Made by a program: the position numbers and the translations under genes. A stretch of DNA of 64,000 nt from NCBI GenBank assembly GCA_028689675.1, contig JAQVCS010000005.1:1-64000 (forward strand). The letters run 5' to 3'. This stretch comes from Desulfovibrionaceae bacterium. GTDB taxonomy: Bacteria; Desulfobacterota; Desulfovibrionia; Desulfovibrionales; Desulfovibrionaceae. How positions within the stretch are numbered: the first letter of the stretch is position 1; the number at the start of each line of letters is the position of its first letter. The notes under the pieces are model-generated. The model saw only the letters and a list, made by a program, of their open reading frames with translations. It was not told the origin of the DNA and ran no database searches. Below are positions 1 through 10,596 of this stretch, piece after piece.

Positions 1-44
1 ACAGCGTCTGAGATATCGTGTCTGCGGTGTGCTACTGCTTCCAT
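1..44 (-). CDS. Start of a phage tail gene, cut by the window edge
   Basis: Only the first 14 codons are visible. The ATG at 44 has an AGAGG ribosome site a few bases upstream and follows the tail-chaperone-like gene by about 55 bases. By position in siphovirus tail operons this should be the tape-measure or another tail-assembly protein, but the visible residues (MEAVAHRRHD) are too few to classify it. It could be a chance start. Confidence 0.45.
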   Translation of the reverse strand, partial: MEAVAHRRHDISDA

Positions 45-98
45 AATAACCTCTTGATGGTGAACTTATGAAAACAGAGTACACTATTTTTTAATGAT

Positions 99-311
99 TT
101 ACAATCTCGTGACTACACAGTCTAACAGGGACACGACCAACATCTGCACAAATAACTCCTGATCCTGCCCCGCCTCCTGAATGGCAGCGTTGCGCAGCTC
201 GTTGCGCTTTGTTTCTGTGAGCGGCTTGACAAACACGCCTTCCGACTTGTCCATAGTGTAGGGAATAAAATACGTCGCGTCCTTGTAACGGTCAGTGAGT
301 AAGGTAGGCAT
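99..311 (-). CDS. Small tail protein, possible tail assembly chaperone
   Basis: A 70-aa protein beginning MPTLLTDRYKDA. I chose the ATG at 311 because AGGAG lies about 8 bases upstream; a longer reading from 356 lacks a ribosome site. It sits directly after the tail-tube gene and before the next tail gene, where siphoviruses encode the gpG-type chaperone that loads the tape measure. The family often uses a programmed frameshift to make a longer form, but I see no convincing slippery site. Function is assigned by position only. Confidence 0.55.
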   Translation of the reverse strand: MPTLLTDRYKDATYFIPYTMDKSEGVFVKPLTETKRNELRNAAIQEAGQDQELFVQMLVVSLLDCVVTRL

Positions 312-425
312 ATTGCTCTCCTCTGATGGGTAGATTGCGTTCCTTGAAATGCCCATGCCACACAGCGCAGCACGGGCATTCCAGAGGTGAAGAACAGGGG
401 CGTATGCCCCCCCTGGACAATGGTG

Positions 426-1838
426 TTAAATCTGCACAAGGTACAAGGCGGACTCGCGATCGCGCAGACTGGAAACACCCAACGCCTTGCCCTTCTGGGT
501 CAAAGTCATAAACTCGCCATCGCTGGACGGTTCAGGCGTCGAGAACTTCACACGCGGCAAGGCATAGGCCAGCTTTTTGCCAGCTGTATCGCCCACGGTG
601 AGAACTACGGCACTTTCGTTACCCTTGTAGCCAAGGCCTATTTTTTCCACGTCCGCCTTGCGGAAGTATAAACCGCAGTCGATAGTAATATCACGCTTGG
701 TATCGGCGCTTTCAATCGGGTACTCTGTACCTATGGGGGTCGCAAAGCTCGTAGGTGTACCAATATTGAGGCTGCCAGACTGAAGCTCGTCAGCTACAGG
801 AATCCCCGTAGCGTCTTCCATGAGCACGCGCACAGCACTGGCGGCCTGCGCTTCACCAAGACCAGTCCCCACAGGCAGCCACGGCACAAGTACGTCGTCC
901 TCACCCCAGCCAGTGGGCGCGGGGCTGAGGGTAATTCTTCCTGCAGCAGTATCTACGGCGGTCACGGTATAGCCAGCGTTACTATTGCTGTCGTTCTTGG
1001 TCTTGTTTTGCAGTATTGCGCCCTTGCTGTAGGCATACGCGCCGCGCCCTTCCAGCGTCACCACGCTGTCTGTCACAGCCGAAACAGTGGACGTACCGCA
1101 CCAGCCCATACGCTTCGCCTGTAGGGAAAAATCAACATGCTGGCCGCCGCTGTCGCTCAGGGGCACGGTTGCCGCCGTTACTGTAGCGCCTTCAGCAAAG
1201 AACACTGTATGATCAGACTTGAGCCACACAGAAACTGATGGACGACATACATCCTGCATCCATACGCGGGAAAAAAGCGTTACCACGGCGTTAGCGGTGG
1301 CAGTGGCGGCAGTAGTACTGGCATAGCCACGGGTACAACCTGAAAGCGTCCACTGCCCCGCAACGCTCCCATGCGGCGCGGCCTTCAAATACAGCACCTT
1401 TTCACTGCCAATGCTGATAACCCCCACGGGCGGCAGGTCGCCGCCAGCAACGGTGTCAATGTCAAAGGAAACGTCATCAGCGTCAATGCCCGCAACCAGT
1501 GCAGCGGTCACAGTGCTGTTGGGCTGGGCAACGCCCATGAGCGCAGTAAAAAGCGCATTACCCTGCGGGGCAGTAGTGGCAGACATACGCGCCAGCATGG
1601 GGATGCTGATTTCAGCGGGAGGAATGGCGTTCTTAAACTGGTCTGTCACATTCAAGGATGCACTCAGCTCATCGGAATCGCTGAACGTGGGTGTCTGGGT
1701 CATGGTCACCTGCCCAGCAGGCAGGATAAAGCCCGCAGATGTGGGGCGCTGCAACGTCCCCTTTGTGCTTTCAATTTCCACAAAGACAGTTTGCAGGCTT
1801 GATTTGCCAATAGACGAACAATAGGCATCATTGCTCAT
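426..1838 (-). CDS. Phage major tail (tail tube) protein
   Basis: A 470-aa protein starting MSNDAYCSSIGKS. The ATG at 1838 is preceded by AAGGAGTG and starts right after the stop of the tail-terminator gene; an upstream in-frame Met at 1874 lies inside that gene and is unlikely. The protein is rich in Thr, Ala, Val and Gly with alternating beta-strand patterns, as in tail-tube proteins that stack as hexameric rings. It is longer than minimal tube proteins. The middle (about residues 115-310) looks like inserted beta-sandwich or Ig-like decorations. Order (connector, gp10, terminator, tube, chaperone) supports the call. Confidence 0.75.
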   Translation of the reverse strand: MSNDAYCSSIGKSSLQTVFVEIESTKGTLQRPTSAGFILPAGQVTMTQTPTFSDSDELSASLNVTDQFKNAIPPAEISIPMLARMSATTAPQGNALFTALMGVAQPNSTVTAALVAGIDADDVSFDIDTVAGGDLPPVGVISIGSEKVLYLKAAPHGSVAGQWTLSGCTRGYASTTAATATANAVVTLFSRVWMQDVCRPSVSVWLKSDHTVFFAEGATVTAATVPLSDSGGQHVDFSLQAKRMGWCGTSTVSAVTDSVVTLEGRGAYAYSKGAILQNKTKNDSNSNAGYTVTAVDTAAGRITLSPAPTGWGEDDVLVPWLPVGTGLGEAQAASAVRVLMEDATGIPVADELQSGSLNIGTPTSFATPIGTEYPIESADTKRDITIDCGLYFRKADVEKIGLGYKGNESAVVLTVGDTAGKKLAYALPRVKFSTPEPSSDGEFMTLTQKGKALGVSSLRDRESALYLVQI

Positions 1839-1840
1839 GG

Positions 1841-2293
1841 TTACACTCCTTCCCCGCCCGTCCACGATACCCACGGCACCGTGACCATCAGGGACAGTCT
1901 ATAGTCTGGCGTCGCGCCAGCATGGGTTATATAAGGGTCTGCCATATACACAATGCCGCCACCTGTGCATGGTAAAGACAGCATGCGAAAGCCAGCTGCC
2001 AGTGCGTCGGCCATATTCCACGCGGCCGTCTGCATGTCGGCATTTTCCTTTGGCACACTCAAGGTCACAAGAAAGTTGCCCTTGCGCTGTGAAAGCCCCG
2101 CGCGCCCACCAAGCTCTGCACCTTCAACCAGCACAGGCTTAAGAGCAGGAAGAACCAGCACCTTGCCCGCGTTGAACACGTCGGGCATGGCTTCTGGCAC
2201 GATAACAATTGCGCTTGCATAGTCGTGCAGCAATTCCACCATCTTTGTCCGCAGCGCGACGTTAATTTGGGTGAGGTTTGGGCATATCATCAC
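1841..2293 (-). CDS. Phage tail terminator-like protein
   Basis: A 150-aa protein beginning MMICPNLTQINVALR. It overlaps the preceding gp10-like gene by 4 bases (coupled translation) and ends 3 bases before the tube gene. Size, place in the operon and an alpha/beta composition fit the gpU-type terminator that caps the tail tube and joins it to the head. There is no diagnostic motif, so the call rests mainly on synteny. Confidence 0.6.
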   Translation of the reverse strand: MMICPNLTQINVALRTKMVELLHDYASAIVIVPEAMPDVFNAGKVLVLPALKPVLVEGAELGGRAGLSQRKGNFLVTLSVPKENADMQTAAWNMADALAAGFRMLSLPCTGGGIVYMADPYITHAGATPDYRLSLMVTVPWVSWTGGEGV

Positions 2294-2844
2294 TGCACCG
2301 CCGATATTTCTTGCGCCAACGTTTTAAGCTCCGTCTTCACACGCAAAAGAAAATCGTCAATAAAGCCTGCGGGCTGTTTCTTTGACCATCCCGCATTGAG
2401 CGCAAGAATGTATTCAACATTGTTCAGCACATAGATAACACTGGCCTGTGCAAGCTCGCTTGGGTTTGGCGCTTGCGGCGCATAGCTTGCCTCTTTTTTA
2501 CCAGGCACAAAGCCCAGTGCGCCGTCATTGCCAGTAATGAGCCACGCGGCCTGCGCCCGCCCCGTATCTACTGGCGTTCCGTGCTGCAATTGCTGAAAGG
2601 CCTCAATCAGAATCATAACAATGCCGTCACGGGTCGCCCGTTCCGAAAGGTTCACCATTTCACGCAGCACGGCCTGCACCTGCGCCGCCGTAGTGCACTG
2701 CTTTTCATTCAGCACGCGCATACGCCGCTTGAACTCGCTCATGGTAAAACGCCCCATGCGGGAACGCGGCGTCCCCATGTTCTGGCGTACAATGTTGCTG
2801 CGCACTTCTCGGTTCAGCTGCATAGGCTGGGGATTTTTTGCCAT
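2290..2844 (-). CDS. HK97 gp10-like tail completion protein
   Basis: A 184-aa protein. It carries the family signature: TPVDTGRAQAAW around residues 90-101, then NNVEYILALNAGWSKKQPAGF around 141-161, matching the PVDTGxLRxSW and N..YA..LE.G.S.QAP pattern of HK97 gp10. The family works at the head-tail interface during tail completion. An N-terminal 80-residue basic helical extension is longer than usual. It lies head-to-tail with the connector genes. Confidence 0.8.
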   Translation of the reverse strand: MAKNPQPMQLNREVRSNIVRQNMGTPRSRMGRFTMSEFKRRMRVLNEKQCTTAAQVQAVLREMVNLSERATRDGIVMILIEAFQQLQHGTPVDTGRAQAAWLITGNDGALGFVPGKKEASYAPQAPNPSELAQASVIYVLNNVEYILALNAGWSKKQPAGFIDDFLLRVKTELKTLAQEISAVQ

Positions 2845-3228
2845 TTACACCACCTCCCCAGCGTCCTTCAATTCCAAGAGGAATAAAAGAGCGGACTCAG
2901 CTGGTGCTGTAGCTACCGACGTAACGATATTCCAGCGATGCCCGCCAAACAGCACATAATCTGCCGTGGAAACTTTTGTCACAACGTCCGCAGGCATGTA
3001 CAGCGTCACGCTGCCCACGCCAAAGCCATAGCCTTGCACTTCTGCCTGCGTTGCTGTAGACCGCAGGCCAAAGGTATTCAACCGCGTTTCATTCGCCGCG
3101 TATGTCCCTGTCGCAGGGTCATAGTTGGCAAAGTCGGTATTGGAGGATAGGTGCACAAACACAACAGGCATGCCTCTTTTAGCAATGGCCTTCGCCGTCA
3201 TGGCAATCTGTTTTTCGTAACTGGCCAT
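2845..3228 (-). CDS. Putative head closure / head-tail joining protein
   Basis: A 127-aa protein starting MASYEKQIAMTAK. It is directly adjacent to the gp10-like gene (stop at 2845, next start at 2844) and follows the DnaT-like connector by 2 bases. Composition is beta-rich (GFGVGSVTLYMPADVV, YVLFGGHRWNIVTS) and compatible with the SPP1 gp16 / lambda FII type of head-tail closure protein. The assignment is mainly positional. Confidence 0.6.
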   Translation of the reverse strand: MASYEKQIAMTAKAIAKRGMPVVFVHLSSNTDFANYDPATGTYAANETRLNTFGLRSTATQAEVQGYGFGVGSVTLYMPADVVTKVSTADYVLFGGHRWNIVTSVATAPAESALLFLLELKDAGEVV

Positions 3229-3230
3229 GC

Positions 3231-3776
3231 TTAGGCTCTGCCCACATTCAGAATGCGCGTGCCGACGGATTCTCCGTCAACGCTGGCTAAAAACAGCCGA
3301 AGGCGCGCCGTGACAGCCTTATATGCCGTTTCAGCGGGCGCGCCTTCGCGGTATGTCGTGGACTCAGAAATGACGGCCACGGTCTCGCTGTGAGCCGCTA
3401 TTGCCCCGCCGTGTTCCTGTGGCGCAAACGGGTCACTTTCCCCGCCATAAAAAATAGCCGCCGCCTCAATACAGGCCGTCACCACCTGCGGTGGCACGAT
3501 GTTATTATCAACCTCTATTCGCTGACCAAGATGCACGCCGTCACGGGGCCATGCCATTTCCCGCAGGGCGTCCACGGGCGCACCCTTCCAGTCCATACCG
3601 TTCAGCCAGTCGGCAGCGCGAATCAAGGCTGTTTCCTTTTTGGAAATAGCCACTGCGTCCGCGCCAGAATCAACCCACAGGCCACGGGCAAGGCAATACG
3701 CATCCGCGTCCGCAAGGCTGGCATAGGTGTTCGCGCCGTTCACGATGGTTCCATCTTCAACAATAAGCATCGGCAT
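3231..3776 (-). CDS. DnaT-like head-tail connector protein
   Basis: A 181-aa protein starting MPMLIVEDGTIVNGANTY. The N-terminal pattern GANTYASLADADAYCLARG followed by ALIRAADWLNGMDWKG and AWPRDGV is typical of the phage family named putative DnaT-like ssDNA-binding protein. That family sits immediately downstream of coat genes and is now generally viewed as a head-tail adaptor rather than a replication protein. It is followed closely by the closure gene. Confidence 0.75.
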   Translation of the reverse strand: MPMLIVEDGTIVNGANTYASLADADAYCLARGLWVDSGADAVAISKKETALIRAADWLNGMDWKGAPVDALREMAWPRDGVHLGQRIEVDNNIVPPQVVTACIEAAAIFYGGESDPFAPQEHGGAIAAHSETVAVISESTTYREGAPAETAYKAVTARLRLFLASVDGESVGTRILNVGRA

Positions 3777-3846
3777 GTGTGTCCTTTTGATGTTTTGCCT
3801 AGGCGGCGTAGGGTGGAGGCTTCCCCGCGCCGCCTAGGTATGGCGT

Positions 3847-4023
3847 CTAGACGTTCGCCTTTGCTTTTTGGGGCTTCGGCGCTTCTTTTTTCATTTCCGC
3901 CAGCTCGTCCTTGGTGTGCCAACCAGCAGCGCGCATCATTGCTACACCACCTTCTGGCACGTCCGCCGTGGTTGGGCCAGCCGTGGCTATCGGGTCATCA
4001 TGATACATTTTGACCATTTTCAT
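3847..4023 (-). CDS. Small phage protein between coat and connector
   Basis: A 58-aa reading frame (MKMVKMYHDDPIATAGP...). The ATG at 4023 begins 8 bases after the coat gene stop, suggesting translational coupling. The middle DVPEGGVAMMRAAGWHTKDEL resembles the short Rho-N-like or neck-region proteins found at this spot in many siphovirus operons, and the C-terminus is lysine-rich. No Shine-Dalgarno is obvious apart from coupling. Function is unknown. Confidence 0.6.
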   Translation of the reverse strand: MKMVKMYHDDPIATAGPTTADVPEGGVAMMRAAGWHTKDELAEMKKEAPKPQKAKANV

Positions 4024-4033
4024 AGCGACCGCT

Positions 4034-5176
4034 TTAGCCCATCAGGATTGCAAGATGTTCAGACTTAACGCACTTTACGCCCCAAGCCATGCCTATTTCA
4101 TACTTCACCTGCCGATACTGACGGTACACGGCCACTTGGAAGGACAGACCAGAAACGGGATCTGTCACAGTCATCACGTCATCCGCTGTATCGCCGCCTT
4201 GCGGCATGGCAGGTACGCGGGCAATGAGCTGAATGGCATTGCGGTCAAAGGCTAGGTTGGCAGTATACCCTTCGCCAACAGTAATAGCCGCGTTGTCCTC
4301 AACGCTAGCCACAAGGCCAGGCGCGGCAATGGTAAGCGGCGTAGTAGCAACATCCTTGTTCACAACATATTTGTCTGCCGCAGAACCAAAGGTCAAAACG
4401 TCGCCTGCCTTCAGCGCGGCGGAAGTAGCACCGTCAAAGGCAATGCTGGTAGCACCAGCGGCATACCCGCTGGTATTGTTTACCAGTGCCGTTCCAGTAA
4501 AGCTGCCCGCAGTATGGCTCTTAATCTGTCCAGACTCGCGAATCTTGAAGCCGTTCACGTCCAGCAGCACGCCACGGCGCAGAGGGTCGTCGCTTCCCGC
4601 TTCGTTGGCTTTAGTGAGCTGCCCCAGTGTGCGCAGGTTAGCACCAGCAGCAGAGTCGATAACCATCTGCAAATCTGTCATGGGCGCGCCTGCGTCCAGC
4701 AGCAACTTGCGCATTTGCGCGGAATCCCCGATGCCAGAAGCAAAGGGTGTTGTGCTGGCAGTGCCGTACACACGGCATGCGGAAACATATAGCGCGGCAA
4801 GGTCAGCCTCCATTTCATTAGCCAGCGCACGCATGGCCTGAGAGAATTGCTGGGCAAGAATGACATTGTACTGCCCAGAATTGCCGACGCCGAGCTGTTC
4901 TTCGCCGTTCCAGCGCACGGGAACCATGCGTGATTTGGTGATGGACATATCCACCTTACCAATGGTCTGATCGCCATTGTCGGGCGCAGTAACGGCAGGC
5001 GTCACGTCCACAACAGACGCGGCGGGAGCAACGGGAATGGTGATGGTTTCACCTTTTGCCGCACCAGTGGGGGCAGCGTTGACAGATACGGCACCAATCA
5101 TGCCTATAGCTTCGCGAGAAACGGTATCGAGAGCTGCGTAAAGGGTGGGGATGAGGCCAGTCAATGTATTCGCCAT
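4034..5176 (-). CDS. Phage major capsid protein, P22 coat type
   Basis: A 380-aa protein beginning MANTLTGLIPTLYAALD. The N-terminus, with TVSREAIGMIGAVSVN, then an IPVAP strand and a KVDMSITKSRMVPVRWNGEEQ segment, matches the P22 gene 5-like coat family. A middle stretch (about residues 215-305) with FTGTALVNNTSGYAAG and LKAGDVLTFGSAADKYVVN looks like the inserted I-domain region. It lies between scaffold and connector genes, as expected. Confidence 0.85.
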   Translation of the reverse strand: MANTLTGLIPTLYAALDTVSREAIGMIGAVSVNAAPTGAAKGETITIPVAPAASVVDVTPAVTAPDNGDQTIGKVDMSITKSRMVPVRWNGEEQLGVGNSGQYNVILAQQFSQAMRALANEMEADLAALYVSACRVYGTASTTPFASGIGDSAQMRKLLLDAGAPMTDLQMVIDSAAGANLRTLGQLTKANEAGSDDPLRRGVLLDVNGFKIRESGQIKSHTAGSFTGTALVNNTSGYAAGATSIAFDGATSAALKAGDVLTFGSAADKYVVNKDVATTPLTIAAPGLVASVEDNAAITVGEGYTANLAFDRNAIQLIARVPAMPQGGDTADDVMTVTDPVSGLSFQVAVYRQYRQVKYEIGMAWGVKCVKSEHLAILMG

Positions 5177-5197
5177 AATAAATTCCTTTTTTGTCAG

Positions 5198-5971
5198 CTA
5201 GTCGTCAGAAAACGCCATGCCGCTTGTGGCCGCCTTCATTTGTTCGGCGGCGCTAAGTTTGTTGAAATCGGAACGACGCATTGTTCCGCTTTTTTGTGCA
5301 GGTACACCTGCGCTGGGTTTCGCGCCGCTGCCTGCGGCATTGCTGCCAGCAAGCAGCGAAAGCCCCGCGGGGTGCGCTGTCACCAGCTTTTCAAGCGCCG
5401 TGTCTACATCTGCGGGATTGCCGTTGCCGTCGTAAATTCGCTGCCCATTAGCGTCGTATGCGACAATGTGACCATCCTCCATCGTAAAGTTGCCCTTAAA
5501 ATGCTCGCGCACATAGGCCTGATGCACGGGGTCTTTAGATACCTTTTCCGCGAGGAACTTTGAGCCATTGACGGCGTTGGAAATACTAAAATCGCGGAAC
5601 TTGCCTTCCAGTTCTTCAGCCTTCACGCGAAGTTCATCGCGTTCTTTGGTCAGCGGCTGCAAGCGCGCTTGCAATTCCTGCTCCGCGCGTTCCGCCGCCT
5701 TGCTCTGGTCTTCGGTATAGGTGGCTACCTTTGCCAGCGCATCGCGCGCGGCCTTGGCATCCAACCCATCAAAAGCTTTCATGGACTTTGCCAGTTCATC
5801 GGCGCGCTGCCGCTCTTTGCCGAGTGCGGAAGTCAGCCTCTCAATCTCTGAAGGGATTTTGAATCCACCTTCAACATCAATGCGGAATTTTCCGTCTTCC
5901 ATTTTAACGTACAAATCCTTAATAGAGTCGTCCACGCCGTCCAAGTTTTCCAAAACCGCCTTAAGTGCCAT
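5198..5971 (-). CDS. Phage scaffolding protein
   Basis: A 257-aa acidic, strongly helical protein. Residues 40-130 form a long coiled coil (charged heptads such as EERQRADELAKSM and ERAEQELQARLQPLTK), followed by a flexible Gly/Ala/Ser-rich tail. This is the architecture of DUF6651-type scaffolds that guide procapsid assembly. The gene lies 21 bases upstream of the coat gene and is transcribed with it. Confidence 0.75.
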   Translation of the reverse strand: MALKAVLENLDGVDDSIKDLYVKMEDGKFRIDVEGGFKIPSEIERLTSALGKERQRADELAKSMKAFDGLDAKAARDALAKVATYTEDQSKAAERAEQELQARLQPLTKERDELRVKAEELEGKFRDFSISNAVNGSKFLAEKVSKDPVHQAYVREHFKGNFTMEDGHIVAYDANGQRIYDGNGNPADVDTALEKLVTAHPAGLSLLAGSNAAGSGAKPSAGVPAQKSGTMRRSDFNKLSAAEQMKAATSGMAFSDD

Positions 5972-6182
5972 ACATTCTCCTTTTCAGCATCGCGCCGAAG
6001 TTGGGCATCACGCCCGATAAATTTATTAACACAATAGCATGTGCTGCGCCGTTCCGATATACAGCAGGAATATTTACTGGAAAGTATTTTGCGTAAAAAT
6101 GAAAAAATGAGCGGGAAAATTTCTTGCGGAAACCAGAAAGAGCACGCTAAGGTGCCGCTAAGCAACTTTTGGAGGCGAACCC

Positions 6183-8703
<2,521 letters not shown>

Positions 8704-8770
8704 GAATGAACTTTGTGCGGTTGTTATTGTGAACAATATGCCATAGCTGAAATCAAGGCGCGCCCTTCTG

Positions 8771-8817
8771 AAGGATGGCGTACTCAGCCATCGCCTTGCG
8801 GCTTTTACAGCAGCGCG
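8771..8817 (+). terminator. Possible terminator after the methyltransferase
   Basis: A stem GATGGC-loop-GCCATC, extended by AAGG/CCTT with a bulge, ends near a CTTTT run about 70 bases past the methyltransferase stop. The T-run is short, so termination is a weak inference. The 160-bp gap between the converging genes holds nothing else I recognise. Confidence 0.3.
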
Positions 8818-8863
8818 TCAATGTTATAGCCTTCAAGGCTTATTTCTTTCATGCGTGTTAACC

Positions 8864-9106
8864 CTAGCCTTTAAATTCTTCTACGAGTTCAATATCGTCT
8901 TCTGTACAGTCAATCTGAATTGTTCCAGTGCGTTCTCCTGAAAACTCAACACAATAAACATTTACCTTGGCATACTGATAAACGATTACCCCCATTTCTC
9001 CAGCTTCAACGTTAGCCTCCTCTGGCTCAAGGTTGGTTACAGCATAATAGTATGGAGATTCAGGCGTAAAGCGTCTTTTTGCTTTTACGATGTCAAGTTC
9101 TTTCAT
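8864..9106 (-). CDS. Small DUF4926-like protein, candidate immunity partner
   Basis: An 80-aa acidic protein beginning MKELDIVKAKRRF. The segment EAGEMGVIVYQYAKVNVYCVEF resembles the small DUF4926 fold (G..G.VV..Y....YEVEF). The start overlaps the stop of the MuF head protein by 4 bases, so the two are co-translated. Since DUF4926-type genes commonly follow genes with DUF6883-type toxin-like domains, I infer an immunity or antitoxin role. Neither family assignment was confirmed by search. Confidence 0.6.
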   Translation of the reverse strand: MKELDIVKAKRRFTPESPYYYAVTNLEPEEANVEAGEMGVIVYQYAKVNVYCVEFSGERTGTIQIDCTEDDIELVEEFKG

Positions 9107-10593
9107 CTTTTACCCTTTTTCTTGCCTTCAAGGTACGCCGTCGTAAGACGTGGGCGTATTTGTTTTCCCTGATCATATATCCAGCCCGTGGTAATATTTT
9201 CCGTATGCCCGTTCTTCCCAGTAAATGGTATTTCAACCGTGAATTTTTCGCCACGCTCGGTTTCTTCCTGCTTTGTGACATTGCCCTTGGGCAATCCATT
9301 TCTGATGCTTTCTGCAAATTCACCAGCGTCATCAGGCGTCAATCCAAATGCCGCCATGAGCACTCTGGCCTTGTTGCCACCTGTTTTGTGCTCTGGGTTC
9401 AGCGCATACGATACTATCTTCTCTTTCTGCACATACGCCATATCCGCGTTCGGCATAATCGTCTTGGCAAGCGGCATATCGGGAAGACGCCGTTCCGCCA
9501 GCAGGGACTTATCAACCAGCTCAGGGAGCGTCCTCAGCCTTCCCGTGCCCTTGTCGGCCAAGTCACCCCACTGAATCTTCCCGTCCCGCAGCAAAACCGC
9601 ACGGCGTGGTCCCAGTATAGCATCCTGCTGCTTTGCAGGCAACGAATTGAACCAGCCGCCGTAAAATTCTTTGGTCGTCCCAGCGTTCGCAATCTTCATG
9701 CCCCCCGTTCCTATGCTGCCAGGCTTGCGCTCTACCCAAGGCCGCGTAAGGCGCTGTATTTCATCGTCAGGCAAGCCGAAATCTCGCGGATTGTTTGTCA
9801 CCCACTGGCGTAGGCAGCGGCAACGGTAATGTCTGGGCATAGGCGGGGAAGGCTCGTCAAATGTGTAGAAATTCCCATCAAGGGCGGCACACACAGGGCA
9901 GGTTTTGTTGCTCAGCTTTGCCATCCACCGCCAGCCCTTAAGCAAGTGCCTGTTGGCCTGCATAACGGCGTCCTGCGCTTGCACATTGGCCGTCTGTACG
10001 TACGTCCGCGCCAGCGTCACCGCTTCGCGCTCTGTGAGCTGAAACCCAGCGTCAACGCCAGCGGTAATGGCACGTTGCACAATATCCGCCGTTCCTTCCC
10101 CTTCTACCCCCGCCTTGCGTATGGCTTCGAGTATAGCGTCCTTTGCCCCCGCACTCATAGCGTTGTTAACGCGTGTAGTGAGGCTCATGTCCTCAAATAT
10201 GGGCGTATCTCTAAACCACGTCACCAGCTGTTCTTTGGTGAAGCCCACGGTGCTGACACCCGCAGCCGCCCCGTCCAGCGAAAGCATGGCATTGTACTCG
10301 GCAAGGGACGCCGTGGCGGAAATAACAGCCGCCTCAGTTATGGACGTGGAAACGGTGGCGGACGCACTGGCCAGCACCTCGCTTGCCCATGCGCCTACCT
10401 GTGCCAGCCTGTCCGCCCGCCAGTCGGTAATGGTGTTGGCATTCTGCAAGAGCTGCGCCCGTACGTCCTCACGCACGGCATTGAGCGTCTTTATCACGCT
10501 GGCAACGGTGGCGGCATCGATCTGCTCCAAGGCCTGATTCCACAGCAGTGCCCGAACCATGAAATAGCGGTCAAGTTGCTCGCGTGTGGTCAT
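9103..10593 (-). CDS. MuF-type minor head protein fused to a toxin-like C-terminal domain
   Basis: A 496-aa protein. Residues about 150-265 hold the phage Mu gpF / SPP1 gp7 head-morphogenesis domain, with the SNKTCPVCAALDG and MPRHYRCRC cysteine/histidine motif, placing it in the virion head next to the portal. Residues about 375-495 form an extra domain (KEKIVSYALNPEHKTGGNKA, then AFGLTPDDA, then TGWIYDQGKQIRPRLTTAYL) resembling DUF6883, a domain seen at the C-terminus of polymorphic toxins. MuF-toxin fusions are known in temperate phages. The 4-base overlap with the downstream small acidic gene fits a toxin-immunity pair. Activity and target are unknown. Confidence 0.8.
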   Translation of the reverse strand: MTTREQLDRYFMVRALLWNQALEQIDAATVASVIKTLNAVREDVRAQLLQNANTITDWRADRLAQVGAWASEVLASASATVSTSITEAAVISATASLAEYNAMLSLDGAAAGVSTVGFTKEQLVTWFRDTPIFEDMSLTTRVNNAMSAGAKDAILEAIRKAGVEGEGTADIVQRAITAGVDAGFQLTEREAVTLARTYVQTANVQAQDAVMQANRHLLKGWRWMAKLSNKTCPVCAALDGNFYTFDEPSPPMPRHYRCRCLRQWVTNNPRDFGLPDDEIQRLTRPWVERKPGSIGTGGMKIANAGTTKEFYGGWFNSLPAKQQDAILGPRRAVLLRDGKIQWGDLADKGTGRLRTLPELVDKSLLAERRLPDMPLAKTIMPNADMAYVQKEKIVSYALNPEHKTGGNKARVLMAAFGLTPDDAGEFAESIRNGLPKGNVTKQEETERGEKFTVEIPFTGKNGHTENITTGWIYDQGKQIRPRLTTAYLEGKKKGKR

Positions 10594-10596
10594 GCC

